The notes beneath the pieces were generated by a model. The model had not been told where the DNA came from. It worked only from the letters and a program-made list of their open reading frames with translations, and searched no databases. From assembly GCF_001039355.2 (NCBI RefSeq), contig NW_019776013.1, forward strand, positions 699,285-763,284: 64,000 nucleotides of DNA. The letters run 5' to 3'. The translations under genes were made by a program, and so were the position numbers. Numbering within the stretch: the first letter of the stretch is position 1; the number at the start of each line of letters is the position of its first letter. Positions 36,501-48,700 of this stretch are shown piece by piece. This DNA is from Lingula anatina. Lineage: Eukaryota; Brachiopoda; Lingulata; Lingulida; Lingulidae.

Positions 36501-39500
36501 AGTTAAATACACTCTCTCCATACACGACTGACATGGCACCAGGGGGGTGTAGGGCAACGCAGTCGGCCACAGGTGTTGGTACGGAACTGCCGCATCCCCA
36601 TCGGTGGTACTGAGACTCGTTCTTGAGGCAGCATGCTGCAGAAGGTAATAGTTAGCCAGGGTGTCTTGTGAGAGAGATCCCAGCATGCCTGTTGTCGTCA
36701 TGGCAACATTTGGCAAAGAGCCAGGAACAGACTGTGCAGATGTGACGGGAATTCCTATATCCATGCCTGGCAAATTAATTGAGCCTGAAGAGGATAAACT
36801 TCCCTTTCTAGCATCCATGGGAACACTGGTCGTTGTCAGAGTAACTAAACCAGAACTGATAGGCTTAGTCTGAGTGACTACCAAGACAGGCTGTTGGGCG
36901 CCTCCTGCATATATATCCCCAAGCTCAGTCTCTGTCTGTTCATCAACCATCATCATGGCGCTGGTCTTTTTCCCAGGGATGGCTGCCTCGTCAAACTGAC
37001 CCGTCCTCTCTTCATCAGCCATCTCAGGACAGGAAAGTGACCTGGAGCCTCTTTGGATTGACATGGATTCTTTGAGCTTTTCACGGTCAATACTCATGCT
37101 GTTGAAGCGTATTCTGTTGACTGTTTTCATGAACTGTGCCACGGATTGAGCTGTAAGTTCCTCACTGCCATTTGGGCTGTCACCATTTTGTGCCTCAGCA
37201 TCACTCATTTCTTCTTTGCTTTCAGATTCCAAGTCAAACTCAATCTTGTTGATGTCACATATCTCTTGATCTGGAAAAGTTCTAACTTTGATATAAATTT
37301 TCCATATTTTTTCTATCAATACTCATCAATAACAAAAATTAAAGGTAAAAAAACAGTTTTCAGGTTGAAGATGAATCAATAAAACAGCATTGCCTGTGGA
37401 TAATTCGTGAGCTAAACAGTGAGGGAAGTAGCAAAGATTATATCTTAAATCAAAATAAATATTGTAGGTAATAAAATGAATAATAAATAAATTAATAAAT
37501 TAGTCACTAAATTAATCATAAATAGCTAAGCACCTTCAGCATCATGCATTTCCACAGCAGAGCCATGATCTGATAACTTCTCAATTACATGTGGCAAGGA
37601 CTTAACAGAAAGGTTTGACATGCTATCACATGACTTCTTCATCAGCTCCTCCTCAGCCGTTTCCTTCACACCATCTGACACAGATGATAAATTCAGGGTC
37701 AACTTGACCTCTGAACTCTCTGCACGAGGTAAAGATCCCTCCCTCTGATGTGCAGGTGGGATATTGGTTTTCTCACCATTAATGTCAGAGGCTTTGTCAT
37801 GGTGAACACTGAAACCTGACTGGATCGGCTGTGTTTCTGTAAGTTTTGATACTACCCTGATTGTCTCAGTTTCAGATGGCGTCTGTGTTACTTCAGGACA
37901 GGAAGTTGGTATGTAAGGTTTACTTGGTGGACTGGAGGCTATAAGTCCTGATGATGATGCAGTTGTTGTCCTCAGTTGGGAAACCAGCTCCTTCTTAATA
38001 GGAACTCCAGCTGAGGCTGAGGCAGATATGGCTGTCTTATTTGCTGCCAAAGCCTGCGCCGTTGAAGCAGTCTCAGAGTTAAAACACTCCAAAGTATCTT
38101 CAGCCCTCTCCAGTGGAGCATCTTCCCTGAAGGCTAAAGTTCTCTTTGCAGTGACAGGTGGCTTTGTGGTGAAGTCTCTCTTCATGGGGGATGCTGGGAT
38201 ACTGCTGTCAGATAGAGGCTTGTCCTGCGTGGGGGTGGGGGTCTTAGGATGAAACAGCTTCAGTCCTAGCTTATTGGTCTTGGAGTCTCCAGATAGGGGG
38301 TGCTGGGTGGTCCTACTGTGGGACCTCTTGAACTCTGACCCCCTCTCCTCACTGGGAGGTGTGGTACCCCTGGGTGTGTCTACGGGCGTGGCGGCAGGGG
38401 TGGTAGGAGTGCCTAGAGAAACAAAAGAACAAGTTTATATTTAGTATTTTGGTTCTCGCAGTACAAAATGCAAGGTTTTATACATTTTACACAATTATTT
38501 ATCAAATAGACACCAGCTGTTACTTAATTCTTGTGTATTCAAAATACTATATAAATAGGTATCTCATAATGTCACTGGTCTCCAGTCCTCCAATTAAGGT
38601 GAAACAAGAACAAGAAGAAACAACAACACCAACAACATCAACAACAGCACTTGTGGTTAACCCACCCTGATAAGAGCCCATCATGTCAGAATGGCTGTGA
38701 GAAGGTGTCACATCCTTGGAAGAAGGTGGGGGAGTTGACAGTCCACATGTCATGGCTGGGGACCACAGTAGGGTCTCTGCACTGCCTGCAGAGGGAGGGG
38801 GGATTGACAGGAGCCCCTGGAGCTGTGAGGGTGGGGTCTGGTGAGCTGGGTGCAGCACCACAAAGCTAGGGACCTGTTGGCTAGGCAGCTCAGCTGGAAA
38901 ATGAGAAGTATTCAAATAACAATACTGGCCATACCGTGTATTATATAAAATTTCTCTCCATTGCACAGCAAGTTCATTGGCAGTCAGTGTAGTATGCCTC
39001 AGTCTTTTCTATAGACATAAATTTCTTCCCACCTCTGCACTGGTAGATTTAGTAAAACAAGCAGGAAAGGGTGGGGGCACACATTGATAAATTTTACATG
39101 AGAAATTAAAAAATTAAAACATTCGACAATTACTATAATTATTATAATAATGCAAGGAGATGGCAAATGCCTTTTGCTTTTGTCTCACTTCATTTGTTAC
39201 ACTTTTTATTAGATGGGGAGGGGGGAAGGGGCAGATCAAATGAGTATCTGAGAAGTTAAAGAAATTGGTTACAGACTGGCTGTACCTTGAGAAGATATGG
39301 ACATCCTACTGATACTGCCCTCCCTGTATATATTGTGATCCAGTGGAGAAATGGTGTCCTGTCCACACAGAGGTCCCCAGATTGGACAGCTGACATCTTC
39401 CTTTGTCCCCTCTATGGGATCCAGGGACATCTTAGCACAGTCAATTATGATGTCATGGGTCTCCATGGTCTTCCATCTGAAAATGGAAGTGAAAGTTAAA

Positions 39501-42500
39501 GGAGTTTCATTCAGTGAACTCTAGTAATATGTTGGCACAATTTTAGATAATTTCACTGGGTCCAATATTTGATTGCAATCCAAGCAAAAGAAGACCCTCA
39601 GAACTTTTATCAGTATGGAAAAGAAATTATATATTTTCAGTGTATGCCAGCTTGTATAACTGTTGCTATTGACTTCTTTTGCATTACTCGTGAAAAAATG
39701 TTCAATTTATTGCCAACTGACTTTTCTTTATTGTGTATAATGGCTAACGAATACTATGAAAGTTTAAATGATAATTACTCTCCTTCCTCCAGACATTTCA
39801 CTAATGCATAGTTCTATCACTGCCATCTGTTCAGTCAACAAATCTGCAAATCATTTCCTTAAACTTAAAATTAATTAAAATTAATTTTACCTTTCTAAGC
39901 TCAACTCATAATCCTTGTTCCCCAGAATCAAGAGAGGGTGAATTCTAACCTTTTCTAGCATGGGCTGAAGATTTCAAAATAAAAATCAAATAAACCATAC
40001 TTTAAACTGAGTACACATTTTTCTCATAGAATTTCAAATGCACCTTTCATCATAGCATGGCTAGTAAGGTGATATGTAGTTCAAGAGAATTGTGTTTAAA
40101 TGGGACAGTGTAGCAGTGCCTACATTAAATTTCTCAAAACAAGTAAAATATCCACTCTACTCTTTATTTTCTTCATAGAACCAAAATAATTAAAAGAAGG
40201 CCAAAATAAACATTAGAGTAGGGCAAGGAACACATAGTTATTAACCTGGACTGTGGATTTGAAGACCTCTTGATTCTCCGACCTGGTGTAGAAAATACGT
40301 AGATATTCCACAAAGTTGACAGGGTACATTCCATATAACCGGTGGAAGAGAGCATACACCCCAACATTCAGATGAAGAAGATAGATATCTGGTACATTTC
40401 CTGTGAAGAAACAAAATTAAACTGGGTCATGAGACAACCAAATTTCTAAAGCAGAGTTTTTATCAGGTCAATGACCTGGATAGTTACCTTGGATTGTGTG
40501 TGCGTGCGCCTGGATGCATGTGTGTGATCAACATGTGGTCAACATATTATAAATGAATTAGAGAAACACTTAAATCAATATCCAAACTCATAAAGAGAAC
40601 TTGCCAGGTTTTTTGTTGTTGAAAGAAGCCAGCCTGCTGAAGGCATCAAATATTGACGGCAAATACGGGTGAATTCTCACTGGCTCCATGGGGAGGAGAG
40701 AGACAATGGCTAACAGGGCAGACATCAAGATGGGAACATCAGTGTCCGTCTGAAGTAAACAGATATATCAATATGTAAAGCACTACATTAAAAACAAATA
40801 TACACCAGGTTGCTAAGTGCCTGTACTCAAATTTGCATATTTAATTCCATGTTTTTTCTACTGATGAATTTCATCCCCATTCAGAACACAGAGATTTTAA
40901 ACTTTGGATTTTTATTTCATTTCTTTTCAATCTTTGAAATTTTTATTACTCATTACAACAGAGAAAGAAAGGAAAACGATAAGTGAAAGGAAAAAAAAAA
41001 CAAATGAGAAAAAAAAACATTACTTAAATCAGTTCTCACCTTAAGACACTTGATGACTGCCCCTAAGATGGGTTGTTTGATTATCACAGGGAGCCAGGCA
41101 GGTTGTTTTATTATGATATGCCCCAGCAGTGTCAGGGTGGGCAGGCGAGTCTGGATAGCCTTCATACAGTCATTCAACTTCTCAAACAGATGCTGAAGGA
41201 AAGATGCTCTAATGAAATTATGTTAAAGATATTTGATTATAAAAATACTTAAGAATTTAAAAAGGGAAGTGTTAACATTTTATTTTCTTGAATTATGCAT
41301 ATGGTGAATTTCTTCAATGACTCAGGGATAAAGATGCTTCTCTTCTTTAATTAAAAAAATATAATAAAATATATAATATGAGATATAAAATATTATCAAT
41401 AACAAAATAAGTGCATGGTATTAAGTCTGCTCAAAATGTTTATGCCCACCCCCAAAATTTCTCTTTCATACAAATGTGAGCAATTAAGCAAAAATGTGTG
41501 TGTATATTTGCATATGTATATGATTGTAGTTGAAGTGCATATGCATTTGATTAAAAATGTGTGAATATGTTTGTGTGTGTCTGCATGTGTGAGCATGCAC
41601 TCCGATGTATATGTGTACTTACTACAGCATGAGCATCCCCGATATTGGTCAAGATGTCCAATGTCTGCTCTGAGTTTGTGGTCATGTAATAGTCCACCAG
41701 TCCATTGAGAAGCCATTGGTACTTCTCCTTGTCTTTATCTACAAGAAAAAAATAAAAGAAGGCAATTCAATTAAAAAAAATAATAATAGGTTCCTGCAAA
41801 TTTTTAAACAAAAGTTATAGATTGACAATTTAATATTGTTATGATGAATGATATATTCTGATCTACGGTGATGGTTAAAAAGATGTCCTGACTCCATAAT
41901 TATTCTACACATATGCTGTACAGTATGTATTATACATATCTGTATACACCTAAGGCACAATATCATTTTTCATCATCTTATCTTTTCACCATCCATCCAT
42001 TCAGTAGGAGTTCCAAATCACCAAACAAAATCAAAATGATCTTATCTAACATCTTTCAGAGAGTTATAAACAATTTAAAAGGAAAATATGAAGATATTAA
42101 AAACAAAAACATATCCCATGTTATTCCTGCGGCTAATATCCTATAGACCAAGGCTTGTTTACAAGGGCCTAATCTGTTGACATTTGGCATGTGAGTTAAG
42201 TTATCACCTTGGCAGACATCCAGCAACATGTGAAGATAGGCCAGGGTCAAGTGTGTGTATAGATATGTGAAATCTTGACACAATTTTAGTGACCTGGGGG
42301 CAGGATAATAAAAGTACTGTAGCCTCCAAAATTGGTCTAAATATTTTGTCCAAATATTTGGTCTACTTCAGTTCAAGATGAGTCCTTTGAAGTCCACATT
42401 AGCAATGTCTTTCTTGCACTTTCTTTTTACTTTAATTGCACTACTGTTTTGTTTTCAAAGTAGACTCATTTTTTAATCAAAATCAATGTGTTACTGGGAA

Positions 42501-44928
42501 CAATTCAAGAGAAAACAGAGCGATATGTTTGTTTAACACACCAACTAAGGAAATTTAAATAATTTTTCTTCTGTGAGACAATTTTTAATAACTGCTTTTT
42601 ACCAAGTTCACACTGTTCAACTAAGTGCCTTTTATCATCTTTACACAAAATAAATCATTTTGCATCTAAAGGGCATAATATGCCAGCAAGCCACTAAATT
42701 ATCTAAGCTTGGGGGTTAAATAAATAACCTCTGATGTATTTATAATCGATAATACAACTGTGAAAGTAACAGACAGTCAATAAATCTTGGCCATTCTCCA
42801 ACAAGATGCATATAGATATATTACAGTTAAAAATATTGCTTAACTGAAAAAACTCATTTTTTTTTAATTTACAGCACCTACTAGTATCTTTTTCACAGTT
42901 GGTTTTTGCATTAGTTTACTTGAGGGAAATGTCTGACAAACCACTAAATATATCATTTGTGCATATGTGTGTGCATGTGTGTGTGTGTGCGTGCGAGTAT
43001 GTTTTCATATATACTATTTTTTTTTTGGGGGGGGGAGGAACAATTTTGTAAAATTAAATAAAACTATTAATATTTTTCTCAGTGCAGTGCAGTGCTTGCA
43101 AAGTTGTTGTTATAGACAAAGAAAAAGAGGCCAAGGATGAAAGATAAGTAACAGCCTACTTAAGACAGATAAGTTCTTTGCTAAGTCAATAACATTTTTT
43201 AGTAAACAGGCCCACACATATTCAATGCCTTCTTTTTATTAAGTCAGGTATATTCTTACAGTCACTAAAACTTCTTTCACGTACTTCTCTTTTTTTTTTT
43301 TTTTAAATCAAAATCTACATTTCTAGTAATTTTCACCCCAAAGTAATAAAATGAACTGATACTTAAACAAACATGTATTAGGTATGATGAAGTCAACCTT
43401 TGCCTCTGTTTGCATCTCTAGGCTGACAGGAGAGATGTGATAACTGCCAGCCCTGTCTAGACAACAGTTCTATCACGAGATCTGGAGTTATTTTTATTTT
43501 CTAAAATCAGACATGACCCTAGGTTTCATTAAAAAAAAACTCTGAACATTTACCATGGGACCCAACACTTAACTTTGACAACAGACATGCCGAAAACTTT
43601 TCAGAGTGGCCGGACATTTGGACCGGCGGTAATGAAAAAATTGCCAGACCAAATGGATTTTTGTCGGACCAAAAATCACCCTATTCATTTGAGGCAGATA
43701 CTACCCGTACGATTAGGTAGCTTACTTTGTTTGTGAATGTGATAGGTTTGGAATGGAAGAGAAAAAACGCTTTGGGTTTTATATAATTTTATTAGGGAAG
43801 TATGTCAAATGATGACTCTTAATTCAAAAGTGTGGCTCTTAAAACTCTTGTCGGTCCTTTGGACAAACCATGTCCAATTTTTTACCAGTCCAGACAAATT
43901 TTCCCGGTCATGACCGATCAGACCGACAGTTTCAGCATGTCTGTGACAAATCTCAGGAACCATCAGAATTGAATTAAAAAACGCGGAATTCCACTTTTCT
44001 GTGGAAAAAGGTCATGTCTGTAAAATGCTTGAAAGCAATGCAGGTTATCCACCCTAAGCATTTAGCCATATCCAGTCTCCTTAAGGCTACATAGTTTTTT
44101 CTTTGGCATAATGTCCATTGATAGGATCTATTCCTACTATTTTATTGTTAAGATAATGTAAAAAGAAATGCACTCTTTGAATACTGCAACATTGGCCACT
44201 TCACAATTCTTTCCACTTTGAGATAATATTTCCCCTTCATAAATTTTGTTCACTTTTTAAATTTTACAAAAAATAGGAATAAACCAGTGCTTTTCATCTA
44301 AAATCTGACAAAGTACATTTGCAGAAATTAAAGTGGAAAAGTTGTGTGCAGACAAGACATTCTGGAGAACAAAAACATTAAGATATTCACCCAAAACAAC
44401 GTAAAAGAACAATAAATCTTGTGGGATTCTTCATCCTAAGCAAATTACTAGCAGATTGGGTGTTGGATTAGAAAACAATTGAAAATTTCAAAAATATTAG
44501 GATGACTGGACAAGTGAAAATTCTAGCTTTAATTGTTTTAAGTTATTTTTCTATATTCAATCTTCAGGTTAATCCACACCTTCTTTTACTAGACCAGCAG
44601 TTTCTGGTCCCCACTACTTTTCAAAATACCAGAGGTAGGCAAGTTAAAGGCACAGACTGATAAATAAAATATTTCATTATTTTTCATATTCAATAAATGA
44701 ATAAATAAATAAAAATCCAAGGGCTTATTAAATCCAGGCAAGTGATTATAAAGTGAGCTTAGCTAAACAATTAGCACAATAGTCACCGTACTACTCACTT
44801 GTGCTATGTTTCAGTGTGTCAACAATGACATCCCTGATCTCCTTCCTAGCGTCCAGGCTGGAGGAGTCCAGCAGATCAAACCTGACATATTGCTCTGTGT
44901 CAGCGCCACTGGGCTGCTGGGCGGCCAT
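27936..44928 (-). CDS. TSC1: TSC1 (hamartin)
   Basis: Hamartin scaffolds the TSC1-TSC2-TBC1D7 complex, the lysosomal GAP for Rheb that restrains mTORC1. Nineteen standard coding exons plus a 12-nt microexon give 1530 codons (human 1164); the extra length is in two large low-complexity exons. Diagnostic blocks: start [70 protein letters not shown] and [11 protein letters not shown]...RRLLGKV, all in human order. N-terminal HEAT-like core is about residues 1-285, a Ser/Thr/Pro-rich middle about 290-970, the coiled coil about 1020-1320, and a Ser/Gly/His-rich tail follows. The start at 44928 is the first ATG with a matching N-terminus and is preceded by a start-stop uORF. Three coiled-coil exons are duplicated; only one set fits in frame. 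The gene is divergent with SNAPC4 and convergent with the collagen. Confidence 0.95.
30920..32557 (-). repeat. TSC1 tandem duplication, copy B (exons 13b-15b)
   Basis: Holds exons 32177-32011, 31560-31430 and 31095-30999, encoding near-identical protein to copy A with the same sizes (167, 131 and 97 nt). Copy A exit phase is 0, but exon 13b needs phase 1; joined in series the frame hits TGA after ten codons. So only one copy can be used per transcript, or one is an uncollapsed allele. Confidence 0.9.
32559..34473 (-). repeat. TSC1 tandem duplication, copy A (exons 13a-15a)
   Basis: Holds exons 33895-33729 (start of coiled coil, [10 protein letters not shown]...QNVAR), 33182-33052 ([19 protein letters not shown]) and 32735-32639 ([13 protein letters not shown]). 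It aligns throughout, introns included, with 30920-32557, but carries an extra stretch of about 120 bp near 34016-34140, a poly-G run (32976-32992) and a longer GAT repeat (33407-33432). It begins immediately after a lone N at 32558. Confidence 0.9.
35104..35115 (-). other. TSC1: Candidate 12-nt TSC1 microexon
   Basis: On the minus strand a T-rich tract ends in TTTTACAG, then ATGCACGTAAAG, then GTATTC. The 12 bases enter and leave in phase 1, exactly as both neighbours require, and would insert D-A-R-K between THFGG and LPPPDEIN. Skipping also keeps frame, so it may be a cassette. Confidence 0.6.
36443..38412 (-). other. TSC1: TSC1 central low-complexity exons
   Basis: Two long exons, 38412-37534 (879 nt) and 37270-36443 (828 nt), rich in Ser, Thr, Pro and Glu. 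They account for the extra length relative to human. The second carries [13 protein letters not shown] and ends SRTTPSLPG. The next exon, 35930-35787, encodes [20 protein letters not shown] and ends VNWTHFGG, matching the human segment before the coiled coil. Confidence 0.88.
43508..44020. mobile_element. Outer CAGACATG-end transposon, 6-bp target duplication
   Basis: 513 bp bounded by a perfect 11-bp inverted repeat, CAGACATGACC at the left and GGTCATGTCTG at the right, flanked on both sides by TAAAAT. Non-coding. Interrupted internally by a second element of similar ends. A related copy without that interruption lies at 50129 in inverted orientation. Confidence 0.85.
43582..43943. mobile_element. 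Inner CAGACATG-end transposon nested in the outer one
   Basis: 362 bp with ends CAGACATGCCGAAAAC and AGTTTCAGCATGTCTG (imperfect inverted repeat, outer 9 bases perfect) and TGACAA on both sides. The related copy at 50201-50206 has the site unfilled, which fixes both the insertion point and the 6-bp duplication. Subterminal GGACC-type motifs recur in both orientations. Confidence 0.85.
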
Positions 44929-44933
44929 TACAT
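44928..44933 (-). promoter_or_regulatory. Start-stop uORF abutting the TSC1 start codon
   Basis: Just after the first splice acceptor the mRNA reads GAATGTAATGG: an ATG directly followed by TAA, whose last A is the first base of the TSC1 ATG. Start-stop elements stall ribosomes and can lower translation of the main frame. Confidence 0.7.
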
Positions 44934-45593
44934 TCCTAGAAGGAAAAGAACGGGGACAAGTATAAGTTGGCTATATAATACAATGTATGTACTAAGGAAT
45001 AAATATGTAAGTAGGGAAAAGGAATAAAAAAACATTTGGTTTGTGCTGCTTTACCATGTTTTCTTTCATTTCTTTGGGGGGGAGGGGGGGGGGGAGAACG
45101 TTGACAAGGGTTAGCCCCAAAACTTGTGGGCCACATTCTCCCCCCCCCACCCCACCCCATTAATACCACCACCACGCACCGATTCCCCAATTATACACAC
45201 GCATCGATTTTCAGCAAGATTCACATGATGTAAGAGTTAAGACGACTTCTGAGTGTCAGATATAGGACATCTGCCAACACATAACAATTCAGTAACGTAG
45301 ACAAAGTATAGGCAGTACAAATGTAAAGCTAATACGCGCTATGCATGGGCATGTGAGCATGGGAAACACAAATTAGCCGGTGTAAATCGTGAAGTTAAAC
45401 AAAATGCTGTCGCTGACACATTACGTGACGAACGAGTGTACTGTAGGTTATATTTCTTTTCTGCATGCTACCGAAAATATTTCAATTGAAGAAACTCAAC
45501 ATGTGTAATAATTCGACTGATTTCATGACTGTCATATCCTACAATTTACAGCATTGCTCAAATAAGGTAAATTTTAACAAAAAGTCTGCTCAC

Positions 45594-45680
45594 CTGCAAA
45601 ATCTTCACTCGTGACCGTCCATGTTACATCACGCGTGGTTTTACGAGATTTCAGATCGAAGGCGGCCATGTGAAATTCGC
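45594..45680 (-). other. TSC1: TSC1 non-coding exon 1
   Basis: The minus strand reads TTTTGCAG then GTGAGC with the donor at 45593-45592; the partner acceptor CCTTCTAG precedes 44935. The transcription start is unknown; 45680 is only a guess limited by the SNAPC4 start. Confidence 0.6.
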
Positions 45681-45734
45681 ATTGGTTTCGTTTCGGTTTA
45701 TTTTGTTTCACACACTTTGCGTTTTTGCATTGAC
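45594..45734. promoter_or_regulatory. Divergent TSC1/SNAPC4 promoter
   Basis: Only about 140 bp separate the TSC1 exon-1 donor from the SNAPC4 ATG, so both transcripts must start here and probably overlap. The stretch is relatively CpG-rich for the window and has an inverted CCAAT box (ATTGG, 45681-45685) and a GGCGGCCATG motif (45661-45670); no TATA box is obvious. Confidence 0.7.
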
Positions 45735-48700
45735 ATGGAACCATCTCAAAGCATTCAAGAAAGGGAGCGTCTCCAGCAGGAGATATTACAGATTCGCCAA
45801 GCTCTCCAAGCGACAGATGACGTTGAGAGCGATGATGAAGTCGAAGAAAATGACGTCGCCGGAGAGGTGACGGGGAGTGACCGTGAAGATGGTATTTCAA
45901 CCTTAAGGCTTGCTTTCTTGTTGACATATTTTAACGTTCTCAATATCACTGTCCTACACTTTATACAACACTTTATACAAGTAAAATTGCAGCGTGTTTC
46001 AGAAGCTTCTATTTTACCTCTCCCCTTGCCTCAAATTGTGAATATGAAACGTGAACTTCAAAGTTGAATAAATTTTTGAATTTAGAACTCCGAGTCCAAA
46101 ATGTAAAATTCCTGTCAGTAACCTGTGCCTTCTTGAACGTTGAGCAACATTTTTATCAATCTTTTTTCAATTTACGGTTACTTATATTTCATATAGTGAT
46201 ATTTGTTGCTGTTCTCCCTGTATTTTCAGAAGCCGGCCCCAGCGGTCAAGGAAGCACTGTTCGTTCAACTCCAGCCAGTATAAATCTGGACAGCTGCAGC
46301 TTTCAGGTGATAGAATTTTGACTTTATAAAATATGTATGATGTTTATAAAAATATGTGATATGCACAGAGTAAGAAGTTGCCTACTATTGGCAGATTTCT
46401 GCTCTTTTTGGATGGTGTTAGTGCTAACAACTACAACAAGATTTTTTTTTACTTTCTGCAAATTTCTTATTCTTTGGGAGCTATATACAGAAGTGACAGT
46501 ACAAAGCAGGAGTTGATGCCACGTTTAAGTTTCTTATGAGTGGTGAACCTGTTGCATACTGGTGGCAAATGGTGATAACAAGTAACCCGCTAGTATAAAC
46601 TAGGGTATTCTTAACCATTACATACGATTATGAGCGCAGTTCATATTTATATGATATTACTCCCTTCAGCTAGTGCAAGAGGCTCATAGTTCAAATTCAT
46701 ATAATGTTTATTCATTCATCCTGCCAGTGCATGAGGCTCACAGTTTGAATTTAAATCATATTTCTTCCTTCAGCAAGTGCAAGAGGCTCACAGTTCAAAT
46801 ACACATTATTTTTCTTCCTTCAGCCACTGCAAGAGGCTCACAGTGACAGTGCTTTCAGTGTGCATCAAGACCAAGATGTCAGCTTCGATCATCTTCAGCT
46901 GGATGAGTCTGGAAACCTCCCCACCAGCTTGGAGGCAGCACTGGCCATAAACCGTGCCTACCAGGAGATTGTCTTTGAAAATATCAAACAGCTGGAAGAG
47001 GCTCTGATTGAGAACAGGGAGAAGCAGGTTGGTGTGGACATCAGGGTCTAGTTTCAGAGTGGATGTGAAGAATAGAATTGGTGTTTCCTAGACATGCTCA
47101 GTCTTTTAGTCAATCAGGTGTATTTCATTCACTCACTCACACACAGGCACTGATGCGCAAACATGCACGCACACACACAAGACTTTGACACTGCTTGTTT
47201 GTTTTCTGACTACTGTAATAAACTGTTAATGCTTCATTTGGTTGTGTCACTGCAGCTTTATCTTTCTTTCAGAAAATGATTGAGGCAGAAATAGATGGCA
47301 AGGTTGGGACAAAAGTTAAAAAATCAAAAGCCATTTGTAAAAGTGACTATGCCATACCTTACTTTAAAGATGAGGATGGATTGGTGAGTAAAAGGCTTTT
47401 AGTAAGTATGATTTCAAATGATGAAATTACCTGGACTATTTATTGTAATCTATTATATAAATATGCTAAGAGGCAAGATTTGAAATGTTTGCTTCCTGAA
47501 GTGAGAGTTTTTAATTTAAAAAATGAGAAAAATTTAACATAAGTCGGATAAAAATAAGTTTTCAGAAAGTTTAATGTACAAAATAGCATTACCACTTTAT
47601 TTTATCTATTTATTTAATTTTTCTAACATATTATTTTTGTTGTTCCAGCCTGCCCCAGTCAATGAAGATACCAAGATCAAGCGGGCGGGGGAACCCATGG
47701 ACCACCATCTTACCAAACCACCAAAAACATGTAACTGATCAATTAATATACACCACATTATGATTGGGTTTTACATTTTTGGCATTATGATCACTACTTA
47801 ACAGTGAAATATTAAGTGAAATTGAGGAGAAAGTGTTGTTGATGAATAAAATGTTGGACTTTTTCTTTTGTCACCCAAAATTTGAAAGTTATCTGCCCAA
47901 AACATTGTTTTGAAAGCCAATTATTATCTGGTAACTTTCATTTTTCCTCTGACATAATGTTAATTCTGGTCTATGAATTATGCCCAGTTCGTATTTATTG
48001 CAGGGACTGCAGAAGAAAAGAAGAAGTTGCAAAAAGCTGTGAAAGAGGATAATTTGAAGCAGCTTTTACAGCCACATATGAACAGGTGAAGGCCCCCACA
48101 TTTTTACCTAGTGATAAATTTCTTTGTGTACAAAAAGGCTAATTCTGTACATTTAGACTAATAAGAGAAGTGAAAGGGTCTCAGCATTGGCATGCTTCTA
48201 TTTTGAAAATGTGAAATTTCCTACTAATGATTCTGGTGATAATAATCACTTCTAAACAGAATTAAAGTGAAACAGCTGTTGTCTCGAGAGCATCATCAAG
48301 CTGAATGCCAACAGGTCCTTCAGTGTTGGTAGACATGTGAACTATTCTCTCGTGGAGAAGTAATAGATAGACTGAGCTCACAGGCCTGCCAAAACCAACT
48401 ACCAACTGCCAAAACCAACTACATGATACTCTTGAGACAAGCGAAAAGTAGCTGTTTCACTTCAATTTTTGTTCCAAAGTAAGTAATTATTATCTCTAGA
48501 ATTGTTAGTAAATACAGTTCCTTGGAACAATGAACAATATTATTTATAATGAAGTTTACTGTGTTGACTAACTGCCCCTGTGTAGTCTTAACCTAATTCA
48601 GGTAGCTTGTAAATGTTAATTGAAAAATTTAGAGGTTGAAATTAAGAATGTTGGTAAGTAGAATGTCTTCATGATTAAATTGAAAAATACATTCATTAAA

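Larger units (their letters stand above)
41739..44798 (-). other. TSC1 intron 2 (3 kb)
   Basis: No exon or credible ORF. Apart from the nested transposons at 43508-44020 it holds unremarkable AT-rich sequence and a short GT/TG run near 42963-42995. Confidence 0.7.
38666..44928 (-). other. TSC1: TSC1 N-terminal core exons
   Basis: Coding exons in transcript order: 44928-44799, 41738-41623, 41192-41040, 40749-40605, 40400-40246, 39964-39891, 39476-39286 and 38893-38666. They encode the HEAT-like core and the start of the Pro-rich region. Exon 40749-40605 ends AAACCTG followed by GCAAGT, a GC-AG intron: no GT donor there restores frame, while the GC site joins KKP-G to [10 protein letters not shown] as in human KKPG. 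Confidence 0.9.

Noticed and set aside
42150-42290. Extra TSC1 exon in intron 2 on the minus strand
   Set aside because: A short open stretch exists, but exons 44928-44799 and 41738-41623 already join in phase and match human TSC1 without it.
45574-45927. 117-codon minus-strand ORF over SNAPC4 exon 1
   Set aside because: Shadow of the acidic SNAPC4 exon. It crosses the TSC1 exon-1 donor and has no family resemblance.
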